A stretch of DNA of 64,000 nt from assembly GCA_039000515.1 (NCBI GenBank), contig JBCFYV010001001.1, positions 13,477,620-13,541,619 on the forward strand, written 5' to 3'. Made by a program: the position numbers and the translations under genes. Shown here one piece after another: positions 10,711-22,933 of the stretch. Source of the stretch: Timema cristinae. Lineage: Eukaryota > Arthropoda > Insecta > Phasmatodea > Timematidae. The stretch's first letter is position 1, and the number at the start of each line of letters is the position of its first letter. The notes under the pieces are model-generated. The model was not told where the DNA came from. It saw only the letters and a list, made by a program, of their open reading frames with translations, and searched no databases.

Positions 10711-11190
10711 CAGAGTGTAAGAGACTTAGAGAGTTATACTATAGATGTGTAAGAGACTTAGAGAGTTATACTATAGAGGTGTAAGAGACTTAGAGAGTTA
10801 TACTAAAGATGTGTAAGAGACTTAGAGAATTATACTATAGATGTGTAGAGACCTGGAGAGTTGTTCTATAAGTATGTGAGATAACTGCTGTGGAGATTTG
10901 TTCTATAGGTGTGTAAGAGACCTATGGAGAATTGTTCTATACGAATGTAAAAGGTCTGGAGAATTGTTCTATACGTATGTAAAAGGTCTGGAGAGTTGTT
11001 CTATATATTTGTAAGAGATCTGTACATTTGTCCTATAGGTGTGTAAGAGACTAGCTGTGGAGAATGGTTATATAGGTGCTTAAGAGACCTGCTATGGAGA
11101 AATGTTCTATAGGTGTGTAAGAGAACGAGAGAGTGGTTCTATAAGTTTGTAAGAGACCTGGAGAGTTGTCCTATAGATGTGTAAGAGAAC
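10711..11190 (+). repeat. 32-bp minisatellite
   Basis: About 14 degenerate units of the type gtgtaagagacttagagag + ttatactatagat. The first four units are almost identical at a 32-bp period. Later ones vary (acctggagagttgttctata) and change length. The array ends in the first 868-bp monomer without a spacer. Confidence 0.93.
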
Positions 11191-11222
11191 TTCAGTGGAG
11201 ACTTTCTCTACGTGAATATCAA

Positions 11223-14200
11223 CCGGTGACTCGCTCGTCCGGTGTTGCTGAAGCATTTCAATGTTAATAGATGGCGTTGCAAACTGTTCCTTATTCACCG
11301 CAGACTGTCTTTGTTTCCATTTAGTGATATAGAATAGATACATTCACTCGTTGTTGGCAAATGTACAACTAAACCAAATGGGAACTGTCGAAAAAATAAA
11401 ACTGTAGAGTAGCCTAGATAGTTCGTTTGTTTATTGACACTTGTTGAAAAATATAATAAACAAAATTCAGTGAGTGATACGAGACTCACTACCGTCATTT
11501 GGAAACATAATCGTTTTAAACTACCGGCGGTCCTGTAAACATTTTCATTAAACAAATCTTCAGATGGACAAAGGAATGAAAGTGACCGGCGCAGACATTG
11601 GTTTTGATCGATAGAGACTGGCGTCTAATAAACTACACGAATATCCGAACAAAATCTTTCTGAAAGTATTTCCTATGACTAAGAATAATTCCAAGTCCAT
11701 TATGGAAACAGGATTTAAATATATTAAATTCCCCTTATATCTTCAACAAGTTCTATAGCCGAGTGGTATAGAGTAGGTCATGACAACGAGACGATGCGTG
11801 TTCTAATCCCTCTCACCCTAACATTTTTTTAAATATAATATAACCCTGTGTATCAATTGAAAGAGTTTTATTTGAATTTTTTTTTAAATTTGGATATGCT
11901 TTTTCTCCAAACTGGTTTGACGATAATTTCAGCGAATGAGAACGGCACAAAATTTTAGCTTCGATGAGCAAACTTTATTAAACTAATATTTTAGATATAT
12001 GCTTTTATAAACAGTTTTCATCTGCGAGTACTAGATTAACGTCCTGTCATCGCACACCTGGCGGTATCATTTTATTTATGCCGACCGACCCCGGTGGCTC
12101 CTTCAATCGGTGTTGCTGAAGCATTTACAAGCTAAAGATGGCGTTGCAAACTCGTTCCTTATTCACCGCAGACTGCCTTTGTTTCCATTTAGTGATATAG
12201 AATAGATACATTCACTCGTTGTTGGCAAATGTACAACTAAACCAAATGGAAACTGTCGAAAAAATAAAACTGTAGAGTAGCCTAGATAGTTCGTTTGTTT
12301 ATTGACACTTGTTGAAAAAATAATAAACAAAATTCAGTGAGTGATAACGAGACTCACTACCGTCATTTGGAAACATAATCGTTTTAAACTACCGGCGGTC
12401 CTGTAAACATTTTCATTAAACAAATCTTCAGATGGACAAAGGAATGAAAGTGACCGGCGCAGACATTGGTTTTGATCGATAGAGACTGGCGTCTAATAAA
12501 CTACACGAATATCCGAACAAAATCTTTCTGAAAGTATTTCCTATGACTAAGAATAATTCCAAGTCCATTATGGAAACAGGATTTAAATATATTAAATTCC
12601 CCTTATATCTTCAACAAGTTCTATAGCCGAGTGGTATAGAGTAGGTCATGACAACGAGACGATGCGTGTTCTAATCCTCTCTCACCCTAACATTTTTTTA
12701 AATATAATATAACCCTGTGTATCAATTGAAAGAGTTTTATTTGAATTTTTTTTTAATTTGGATATGCTTTTTCTCCAAACTGGTTTGACGATAATTTCAG
12801 CGAATGAGAACGGCACAAAATTTTAGCTTCGATGAGCAAACTTTATTAAACTAATATTTTAGATATATGCTTTTATAAACAGTTTTCATCTGCGAGTACT
12901 AGATTAACGTCCTGTCATCGCACACCTGGCGGTATCATTTTATTTATTGCCGACCGACCCCGGTGGCTCCTTCAATCGGTGTTGCTGAAGCATTTACAAG
13001 CTAAGAGATGGCGTTGCAAACTCGTTCCTTATTCACCGCAGACTGCCTTTGTTTCCATTTAGTGATATAGAATAGATACATTCACTCGTTGTTGGCAAAT
13101 GTACAACTAAACCAAATGGAAACTGTCGAAAAAATAAAACTGTAGAGTAGCCTAGATAGTTCGTTTGTTTATTGACACTTGTTGAAAAAATAATAAACAA
13201 AATTCAGTGAGTGATACGAGACTCACTACCGTCATTTGGAAACATAATCGTTTTAAACTACCGGCGGTCCTGTAAACATTTTCATTAAACAAATCTTCAG
13301 ATGGACAAAGGAATGAAAGTGACCGGCGCAGACATTGGTTTTGATCGATAGAGACTGGCGTCTAATAAACTACACGAATATCCGAACAAAATCTTTCTGA
13401 AAGTATTTTCTGTGACTAAGAATAATTCCAAGTCCATTATGGAAACAGGATTTAAATATATTAAATTCCCCTTATATCTTCAACAAGTTCTATAGCCGAG
13501 TGGTATAAAGTAGGTCATGACAACGAGACGATGCGTGTTCTAATCCTCTCTCACCCTAACATTTTTTTAAATATAATATAACCCTGTGTATCAATTGAAA
13601 GAGTTTTATTTGAATTTTTTTTTAATTTGGATATGCTTTTTCTCCCAAACTGGTTTGACGATAATTTCAGCGAATGAGAACGGCACAAAATTTTAGCTTC
13701 GATGAGCAAACTTTATTAAACTAATATTTTAGATATATGCTTTTATAAACAGTTTTCATCTGCGAGTACTAGATTAACGTCCTGTCATCGCACACCTGGC
13801 GGTATCATTTTATTTATTCCGACCGACCCCGGTGGCTCCTTCAATCGGTGTTGCTGAAGCATTTACAAGCTAAGAGATGGCGTTGCAAACTCGTTCCTTA
13901 TTCACCGCAGACTGCCTTTGTTTCCATTTAGTGATATAGAATAGATACATTCACTCGTTGTTGGCAAATGTACAACTAAACCAAATGGAAACTGTCGAAA
14001 AAATAAAACTGTAGAGTAGCCTAGATAGTTCGTTTGTTTATTGACACTTGTTGAAAAAATAATAAACAAAATTCAGTGAGTGATACGAGACTCACTACCG
14101 TCATTTGGAAACATAATCGTTTTAAACTACCGGCGGTCCTGTAAACATTTTCATTAAACAAATCTTCAGATGGACAAAGGAATGAAAGTGACCGGCGCAG

Positions 14201-17200
14201 ACATTGGTTTTGATCGATAGAGACTGGCGTCTAATAAACTACACGAATATCCGAACAAAATCTTTCTGAAAGTATTTTCTGTGACTAAGAATAATTCCAA
14301 GTCCATTATGGAAACAGGATTTAAATATATTAAATTCCCCTTATATCTTCAACAAGTTCTATAGCCGAGTGGTATAAAGTAGTCATGACAACGAGGACGA
14401 TGCGTGTTCTAATCCTCTCTCACCCTAACATTTTTTTAAATATAATATAACCCTGTGTATCAATTGAAAGAGTTTTATTTGAATTTTTTTTTAATTTGGA
14501 TATGCTTTTTCTCCCAAACTGGTTTGACGATAATTTCAGCGAATGAGAACGGCACAAAATTTTAGCTTCGATGAGCAAACTTTATTAAACTAATATTTTA
14601 GATATATGCTTTTATAAACAGTTTTCATCTGCGAGTACTAGATTAACGTCCTGTCATCGCACACCTGGCGGTATCATTTTATTTATTCCGACCGACCCCG
14701 GTGGCTCCTTCAATCGGTGTTGCTGAAGCATTTACAAGCTAAGAGATGGCGTTGCAAACTCGTTCCTTATTCACCGCAGACTGCCTTTGTTTCCATTTAG
14801 TGATATAGAATAGATACATTCACTCGTTGTTGGCAAATGTACAACTAAACCAAATGGAAACTGTCGAAAAAATAAAACTGTAGAGTAGCCTAGATAGTTC
14901 GTTTGTTTATTGACACTTGTTGAAAAAAATAATAAACAAAATTCAGTGAGTGATACGAGACTCACTACCGTCATTTGGAAACATAATCGTTTTAAACTAC
15001 CGGCGGTCCTGTAAACATTTTCATTAAACAAATCTTCAGATGGACAAAGGAATGAAAGTGACCGGCGCAGACATTGGTTTTGATCGATAGAGACTGGCGT
15101 CTAATAAACTACACGAATATCCGAACAAAATCTTTCTGAAAGTATTTCCTATGACTAAGAATAATTCCAAGTCCATTATGGAAACAGGATTTAAATATAT
15201 TAAATTCCCTTATATCTTCAACAAGTTCTATAGCCGAGTGGTATAGAGTAGGTCATGACAACGAGACGATGCGTGTTCTAATCCACTCTCACCCTAACAT
15301 TTTTTTAAATATAATATAACCCTGTGTATCAATTGAAAGAGTTTTATTTGAATTTTTTTTAAATTTGGATATGCTTTTTCTCCCAAACTGGTTTGACGAT
15401 AATTTCAGCGAATGAGAACGGCACAAAATTTTAGCTTCGATAAGCAAACTTTATTAAACTAATATTTTAGATATATGCTTTTATAAACAGTTTTCATCTG
15501 CGAGTACTAGATTAACGTCCTGTCATCGCACACCTGGCGGTATCATTTTATTTATGCCGACCGACCCCGGTGGCTCCTTCAATCGGTGTTGCTGAAGCAT
15601 TTACAAGCTAAGAGATGGCGTTGCAAACTCGTTCCTTATTCACCGCAGACTGCCTTTGTTTCCATTTAGTGATATAGAATAGATACATTCACTCGTTGTT
15701 GGCAAATGTACAACTAAACCAAATGGAAACTGTCGAAAAAATAAAACTGTAGAGTAGCCTAGATAGTTCGTTTGTTTATTGACACTTGTTGAAAAAATAA
15801 TAAACAAAATTCAGTGAGTGATACGAGACTCACTACCGTCATTTGGAAACATAATCGTTTTAAACTACCGGCGGTCCTGTAAACATTTTCATTAAACAAA
15901 TCTTCAGATGGACAAAGGAATGAAAGTGACCGGCGCAGACATTGGTTTTGATCGATAGAGACTGGCGTCTAATAAACTACACGAATATCCGAACAAAATC
16001 TTTCTGAAAGTATTTCCTATGACTAAGAATAATTCCAAGTCCATTATGGAAACAGGATTTAAATATATTAAATTCCCCTTATATCTTCAACAAGTTCTAT
16101 AGCCGAGTGGTATAGAGTAGGTCATGACAACGAGACGATGCGTGTTCTAATCCTCTCTCACCCTAACATTTTTTTAAATATAATATAACCCTGTGTATCA
16201 ATTGAAAGAGTTTTATTTGAATTTTTTTTTAATTTGGATATGCTTTTTCTCCGAAACTGGTTTGACGATAATTTCAGCGAATGAGAACGGCACAAAATTT
16301 TAGCTTCGATGAGCAAACTTCATTAAACTAATCTTTTAGATATATGCTTTTATAAACAGTTTTCATCTGCGAGTACTAGATTAACGTCCTGTCATCGCAC
16401 ACCTGGCGGTATCATTTTATTTATGCCGACCGACCCCGGTGGCTCCTTCAATCGGTGTTGCTGAAGCATTTCCAAGCTAATAGATGGCGTTGCAAACTCG
16501 TTCCTTATTCACCGCAGACTGTCTTTGTTTCCATTTAGTGATATAGAATAGATACATTCACTCGTTGTTGGCAAATGTACAACTAAATCAAATGGGAACT
16601 GTCGAAAAAATAAAACTGTAGAGTAGCCTAGATAGTTCGTTTGTTTATTGACACTTGTTGAAAAAATAATAAACAAATTCAGTTAGTGAAACGAGACTCA
16701 CTACCGTCATTTGGAAACATAATCGTTTTAAACTACCAGCGGTCCTGTAAACATTTTCATTAAACAAATCTTCAGATGGACAAAGGAATGAAAGTGACCG
16801 GCGCAGACATTGGTTTTGATCGATAGAGACTGGCGTCTAATAAACTACACGAATATCCGAACAAAATCTTTCTGAAAGTATTTTCTGTGACTAAGAATAA
16901 TTCCAAGTCCATTATGGAAACAGGATTTAAATATATTAAATTCCCCTTATATCTTCAACAAGTTCTATAGCCGAGTGGTATAGAGTAGGTCATGACAACG
17001 AGACGATGCGTGTTCTAATCCTCTCTCACCCTAACAATTTTTTAAATATAATATAACCCTGTGTATCAATTGAAAGAGTTTTATTTGAATTTTTTTTTAA
17101 TTTGGATATGCTTTTTCTCCGAAACTGGTTTGACGATAATTTCAGCGAATGAGAACGGCACAAAATTTTAGCTTCGATGAGCAAACTTCATTAAACTAAT

Positions 17201-19030
17201 CTTTTAGATATATGCTTTTATAAACAGTTTTCATCTGCGAGTACTAGATTAACGTCCTGTCATCGCACACCTGGCGGTATCATTTTATTTATGCCGACCG
17301 ACCCCGGTGGCTCCTTCAATCGGTGTTGCTGAAGCATTTCCAAGCTAAGAGATGGCGTTGCAAACTCGTTCCTTATTCACCGCAGACTGCCTTTGTTTCC
17401 ATTTAGTGATATAGAATAGATACATTCACTCGTTGTTGGCAAATGTACAACTAAACCAAATGGAAACTGTCGAAAAAAAAAACTGTAGAGTAGCCTAGAT
17501 AGTTCGTTTGTTTATTGACACTTGTTGAAAAAATAATAAACAAAATTCAGTGAGTGATACGAGACTCACTACCGTCATTTGGAAACATAATCGTTTTAAA
17601 CTACCAGCGGTCCTGTAAACATTTTCATTAAACAAATCTTCAGATGGACAAAGGAATGAAAGTGACCGGCGCAGACATTGGTTTTGATCGATAGAGACTG
17701 GCGTCTAATAAACTACACGAATATCCGAACAAAATCTTTCTGAAAGTATTTCTTGACTAAGAATAATTCCAAGTCCATTATGGAAACAGGATTTAAATAT
17801 ATTAAATTCCCCTTATATCTTCAACAAGTTCTATAGCCGAGTGGTATAGAGTAGGTCATGACAACGAGACGATGCGTGTTCTAATCCACTCTCACCCTAA
17901 CATTTTTTTAAAATAATATAACCCTGTGTATCAATTGAAAGAGTTTTATTTGAATTTTTTTTAATTTGGATATGCTTTTTCTCCGAAACTGGTTTGACGA
18001 TAATTTCAGCGAATGAGAACGGCACAAAATTTTAGCTTCGATGAGCAAACTTGCATTAAACTAATATTTTAGATATATGCTTTTATAAACAGTTTTCATC
18101 TGCGAGTACTAGATTAACGTCCTGTCATCGCACACCTGGCGGTATCATTTTATTTATGCCGACCGACCCCGGTGGCTCCTTCAATCGGTGTTGCTGAAGC
18201 ATTTACAAGCTAAGAGATGGCGTTGCAAACTCGTTCCTTATTCACCGCAGACTGCCTTTGTTTCCATTTAGTGATATAGAATAGATACATTCACTCGTTG
18301 TTGGCAAATGTACAACTAAACCAAATGGAAACTGTCGAAAAAATAAAACTGTAGAGTAGCCTAGATAGTTCGTTTGTTTATTGACACTTGTTGAAAAAAT
18401 AATAAACAAAATTCAGTGAGTGAAACGAGACTCACTACCGTCATTTGGAAACATAATCGTTTTAAACTTCCGCGGTCCTGTAAACATTTTCATTAAACAA
18501 ATCTTCAGATGGACAAAGGAATGAAAGTGACCGGCGCAGACATTGGTTTTGATCGATAGAGACTGGCGTCTAATAAACTACACGAATATCCGAACAAAAT
18601 CTTTCTGAAAGTATTTCTATGACTAAGAATAATTCCAAGTCCATTATGGAAACAGGATTTAAATATATTAAATTCCCCTTATATCTTCAACAAGTTCTAT
18701 AGCCGAGTGATATAGAGTAGGTCATGACAACGAGACGATGCGTGTTCTAATCCACTCTCACCCTAACATTTTTTTAAATATAATATAACCCTGTGTATCA
18801 ATTGAAAGAGTTTTATTTGAATTTTTTTTAATTTGGATTGCTTTTTCTCCGAAACTGGTTGACGATAATTTCAGCGAATGAGAACAGCACAATATTTTAG
18901 CTGTATGAGCAAATATTTTAAACTAATATTTTAGATATATGCTTTTATAAACAGTTTTCATCTGCGAGTACTAGATTATCGTGCTGTTATCGCAGCTCTG
19001 GTGGTATCATTTTAATTATGCCGATTGACC
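11223..19030 (+). repeat. Nine tandem ~868-bp monomers (satellite-like array)
   Basis: Monomers start at 11223, 12091, 12960, 13829, 14699, 15567, 16436, 17304 and 18169 (counting from ccggtg(g/a)ctc), with spacings of 865-870 bp. Neighbouring copies appear nearly identical, differing by scattered substitutions and 1-bp indels. Variants are shared by neighbours: ctcccaaactgg in monomers 3-5, ctccgaaactgg in 6-9, ggtataaag in 3-4, actaatcttttag in 6-7. The last monomer is more decayed at its right end. A minus-strand frame of 86 codons is open in monomers 1 and 5 only, so I do not call a gene. Each monomer holds a tRNA-like Pol III promoter (separate entry). Strand is arbitrary. Confidence 0.97.
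12617..12702 (+). promoter_or_regulatory. tRNA-like Pol III promoter inside each 868-bp monomer
   Basis: tagccgagtgg fits the A-box consensus TRGCNNAGYNGG. About 32 nt downstream tgttctaatcc resembles the B box GGTTCGANTCC, and a T-run (attttttt) follows as a potential terminator. Entry shows monomer 2; A boxes are at 11756, 12624, 13493, 14362, 15231, 16100, 16968, 17834 and 18700 (the last with gagtga). The T stem and acceptor stem do not pair, so this is not a functional tRNA but a tRNA-derived promoter, as in SINEs. Whether it is transcribed is unknown. Confidence 0.6.
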
Positions 19031-19207
19031 TCGATTATTCGCTCGACCGGGGTTGTAATCAATTTATTTTCCTTTGTTATTCTGTTATATTTTTTTAATA
19101 AGCTATGGTTTCTGCCTTAAGCCTTTTTTCACTACTGTACTATGTATATTTTAAGGTGTCCGTCCGTCTTTTGTGTGTGATGAGGTGGGTTATTTTATAT
19201 TTCCCAG
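19031..19207. other. Spacer between array and diverged monomer
   Basis: Low-GC sequence with no match to the monomer and no coding frame. Confidence 0.5.
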
Positions 19208-19372
19208 CCCGTATACTAGGGCTCTTCAATGTTAATAAATGACGTTGCAAACTCACTTCTTATTCACTTCAGACTAACATAATTTACATTTATTGATATA
19301 AAATGTATGTTTTTACCCTGTGTGACTAATGTATAACTAAAACTAACTTGCTCCTTATTCACTGAGAAGTAA
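19208..19372 (+). repeat. Diverged partial tenth monomer
   Basis: caatgttaataaatgacgtt gcaaactcacttcttattca aligns with the monomer start (aatgttaatagatggcgttg...). Further matching blocks are the ctgtgtgactaatgtataactaaa region and a second cttattcac block. It is much more diverged than the nine array copies, so it predates their homogenisation. Confidence 0.7.
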
Positions 19373-19469
19373 AAAAAAACCATTGCTCATGGTAGCCATG
19401 CATTTGATTGTTTACTTTTCTAGTTTAAGATATTAATGATAGTGAAAGAAACTAGTTTAATTTAAGATT

Positions 19470-21200
19470 TTTTCAGTTTTTTAGAATAAATAGCTCAGTA
19501 AATTGATTAAGTGGTTTAATGTCTGATTTACTACAAGATACATCCTTTATCTGTGGGCTGGCTTGCCCGCTCTGGTACGTAGGTTGTTGCTTCCCAGTTT
19601 GAAATCCTGATTGGGAGGACTGGCTGGAACTCCGGTTACCCCATATTTGTGGAGGTGGACCCACAACGTCTGGTCGCTGCCCCTTTATATGTCTAGGCAG
19701 CTGGATCTGTTGTTGAGGTCTCTGTATTTGAGATGTCTCCTCCCCTGATTGCATTTTGGCCATCCTACGGAGCTGTTTTATGTGGTCCAGACATCTAAAT
19801 TCCCTTCGGAAATCAGTCCCGCCCCTTTACCTTACCGCCCTCAGCACTTCCTGAACTCGGAGTGGGAATTGTCCCAGGGCCATGTTAACCATCTCTAATT
19901 CAGTCATAGCCACATCCAGGTGTCTGCTCCTATCTAACAGAATGAGAAAATGTACCTCCATCACTTTTATTCCCACCCTCACGATATTTCATGGCCTGTA
20001 AAGTGTCTCGGGTAAGTTCTTGTTTCTTGAGTGACCAGAATTTCTGCTGGAAAAAAGACTTGAACGCGGACCACGAGTCTGCATCCTCCTCTACGCTGGA
20101 CCACCAGCATGACACCACCCTCTCCAACGATGGAGAATTGAGACGCTTCTTCTCTCTCCAAGGAACATCTTGACCATCCCACAGGCTATTCAACCTCTTA
20201 TGGTGGTTTAAGGAATACTTCCACGTGTGTTTGTTAAAATGAGGCTCTTGGTATGCCATCATTTGGAAACCTAGACGCGCAACGAGAACATTTACCAGCC
20301 CCCAAACGGCCTGTGGTGGTGAAGCATCTAGTCTAGTCCCTGTTACCTCGCTGAGCCTCACTGCTTTCTTCCGCGCCACCTCCCGGATGTGGGCCACCTC
20401 AACCAATGCGGCGTCTCTCCTGGACTCAGCCTCAGTGAGTAGGCGCTTAGCCTCCTCCTTCAGTGACCAAAGTTGAGTAGTGAACTGAGTGCAACGTGCC
20501 TCCAACGGAGCCACTAGTTCGAGGATTCTCTTCTCCATTCTGGCCGCTAAACGAACCTTGGACAACTCCAGGCGGGTCTCGACCTGTTGTTTGAAACCGA
20601 GGTTTTGTTGTTGGGATAATTCAAGACATCCAATTAATCGTAGATCGCACTTCATCTAGACGATTTCCGAAAGTTTCACTTGTCTCATTAATGGATACGC
20701 GCATCTCTTGGACGGACGCTTGAACTGCCTCCAAGCGTGTCTCGAGCACCGCCCTCGCCTCCTGTTGCTCAGTCCTCGCGATATCCGACTCTACCTGTGC
20801 TGCTGTTCGAGCCCGCTCCCGGGCTGTGCGCAGAGCGGTCATCTCCACCCGCATATAATTTAATATCACCGCTAAACCATGTACAGTATGTTGAACACTG
20901 CTGCTGCTGGCAATATTCGCTGCAGAACGGCGTCTCCCTTAAGTGGCATTACTAAGACCTGTTGTTCAACGACACCAGCCCCAGCAACCTCTTTCATCCG
21001 TACCCTGATTAATTCCTTGCGGAGTGTCCATCACTACCTGCCTGGCCGAACCTTTACCTTGTATTCTACGAATGGGATAGCCTCCTAGCTTTTCTCTCCA
21101 TAATTCCCTCAGTCGTGGCGAGTTCAATAGGCCCTGATCGATCCACCCGAAGCTAAACATACAACAATAATTATATAGGCCTTGGTTGGTGAACCACAAT
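19470..21200 (-). pseudogene. Gag-like relic of an LTR-type retroelement, frameshifted
   Basis: Open pieces on the minus strand, in 5'-to-3' order of the gene: 21199-20966, 20869-20621, 20655-19930 and 19763-19473. The second and third are rich in Ala, Glu, Arg and Leu in heptad-like order (coiled coil). The third ends in a region with spaced aromatic residues of the W-x3-F-x3-F type, around minus-strand codons 190-210, typical of the retrotransposon Gag core. The last is Gln/Pro/Ser-rich, like a Gag C-terminal tail. No zinc knuckle, protease or reverse transcriptase is seen. At least two frame changes (about 20640 and 19965) break it. Where pol would follow lies the 868-bp array. The family (Ty3/mdg4-like or other) is inferred from composition only. 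Confidence 0.6.
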
Positions 21201-21214
21201 ACACATTGTAGTGT

Positions 21215-22165
21215 CTTAGGCCATCACCATCAGAGACATAGTAGTGTCTCAGGCTATAAACAAAAGAAACATTGTAGTGTATTAGGCTAACCACCAGAGA
21301 CATAGTAGTGTCTTAGGCTATAACCACCAGAGACATAGTAGTGTCTAAGGCTATAAAACCACCAGAGACATAGTAGTGTCTTAGGCTATAACCACCGGAG
21401 ATATAGTAGTGTCTCAGACTATAAACAAAAGAAACATTGTAGTGTCTTAGGCTAACCACCAGAGACATAGTAGTGTCTTAGGCTATAACCACCAGAGACA
21501 TAGTAGTGTCTAAGGCTATAAAACCACCAGAGACATAGTAGTGTCTTAGGCTATAACCACCGGAGATATAGTAGTGTCTAAGGCTATAACCACCAGAGAC
21601 ATAGTAGTGTCTAAGGCTATAACCACCAGAGACATAGTAGTGTCTAAGGCTATAAAACCACCAGAGACATAGTAGTGTATCAGGCTTAACCATGAGTCAC
21701 ATTGTAGTGTGTTAGGCTAAAACAAACAGCGACATAGTGGTATCTCAGGCTATAACCACTAAAAACATGATAGTATCTAAGGCTATAACCACCAAAGACC
21801 TATTAGTTTTTCATTTTATAACCACCAGAGACATAGTAGTGTCTTAGGATATTACCATCAGGGACATAGTAGTATCTCAGGCTATAACTACCGAAGACTT
21901 AGTGGTGTCTTGAGCTATAACAACCAGAGCTATAGTAGTGTTTCAAATTATAGCCACAAGTGACATAGTATTGTCTAAGGCTATAAACAAAAGAGACATA
22001 GCAATTTCTAAGGCTATAACCACCAGGAACATAGTAGTGTCACAGACTATAACCACAAGAGACACGGCAGCGTCTCAAGTTATAACCAAGAAATATAGTG
22101 GTGTTTTATGTTATAACCACCAAATACATAATAGTGTCTCAGTTTCTAACCACAAACAACATAGT
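21215..22165 (+). repeat. 33-bp minisatellite with a hairpin in each unit
   Basis: About 27 units of ccaccagagacatagtag + tgtcttaggctataa, period 33 with 34-36-bp variants (extra aa in aaaaccacc). Each unit holds the small inverted repeat agaca-tagtag-tgtct. The right half is more degenerate. An 11-residue repeat appears on the minus strand (21693-21478) simply because 33 is divisible by three. Confidence 0.95.
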
Positions 22166-22167
22166 AT

Positions 22168-22335
22168 GGGTATGAAATATGGGTTCCCCCTTTCACATTG
22201 ATAAATTAAAGGCTGGGGGTTGGATTGTGTGTCGGTTATAGATTTAAGCTAGTTTATAAGTCGCGTGCTGATATAATCAGTCTGTTCAAAAAGTGATCGT
22301 TAAATAACTCAAATAATAAAATATTTCGATCCCAA
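22168..22335 (+). mobile_element. SINE family C tail (3' half of the split copy)
   Basis: Starts at ggtatgaaatatgggttccc, equivalent to ggtgaaatgtgggtttaccc of the copy at 41910, and continues through ggctgggggttggattgtgt, ttagctagtttataag-like sequence and gctgatataatcagtctgtt to an AT-rich end. There is no tRNA-like head on its left. The minisatellite takes its place. Confidence 0.85.
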
Positions 22336-22626
22336 AGACATTAAAAAATATTTATGTAATATATACCTGAGACTACTTTCATGTACAAGGTTCACTCACA
22401 GCGCAAAATGATAATGTTAAACGTTCACTTAATCTGGATTCAAATCATGGCCCTCAGAGCCGAGTTGATTGCATCTGAAGCGTAATGTACTTGACTGTTA
22501 ACAGAATCAACCCTCTAAGGTCGCCTTTAGCGGACCAAAAGTCCCAAATATGTATGCCAATAAACTTGTTATTACTAAACAAAATGCAATATATAAAAAT
22601 AAACAATCTTAGATCACATTCAATTA

Positions 22627-22922
22627 TTATTATTAATTATTATTATTATTAGCACCGCGTCTTACTACCCATTCGGGTTATACGCACTTACTTATGTGTA
22701 ATAGTAGGGTGATTGTGAGATGAAATGAAGGACCTACAGTTTAACGTGGAATCCGAACCACGGTGGAGGCCTGGCATTCCCCACATTCACATTCACAAGA
22801 CGTCTTGTCAGAGGTGAAGGAAGGGTTTGGTAATCAGATAAATCTGTGTCGGGACCGAGGATTGAACCCCAGCGCCAGCACAGAAGTCTGACACCTTACC
22901 CCTAGACAACCAGGTCACCTAG
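22627..22922 (-). mobile_element. SINE, family A, flanked by an 11-bp duplication
   Basis: Reversed family A with (ATT)n tail (22627-22650), 3' terminus agcaccgcgtcttactaccc, central domain, and head ending aaccaggtcacct. Target-site duplication acattcaatta at 22616-22626 and 22923-22933. Confidence 0.95.
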
Positions 22923-22933
22923 ACATTCAATTA

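Noticed and set aside
10711..11190. CRISPR-like array
   Set aside because: Contiguous degenerate minisatellite without spacers.
11749..11829. Tandem array of true tRNA genes in the 868-bp monomers
   Set aside because: The T-stem position (gcgtg against cctct) and the acceptor stem do not pair; only the promoter boxes resemble a tRNA.
11295..15031. 86-codon minus-strand frame found almost identically at 11295-11555 and 14771-15031
   Set aside because: It lies in the 868-bp monomer and is open in only two of nine copies. The other copies break it by 1-bp indels, so there is no selection on the frame.
21215..22165. CRISPR-like array
   Set aside because: Units are contiguous 33-bp tandem repeats with no unique spacers, in an animal genome.
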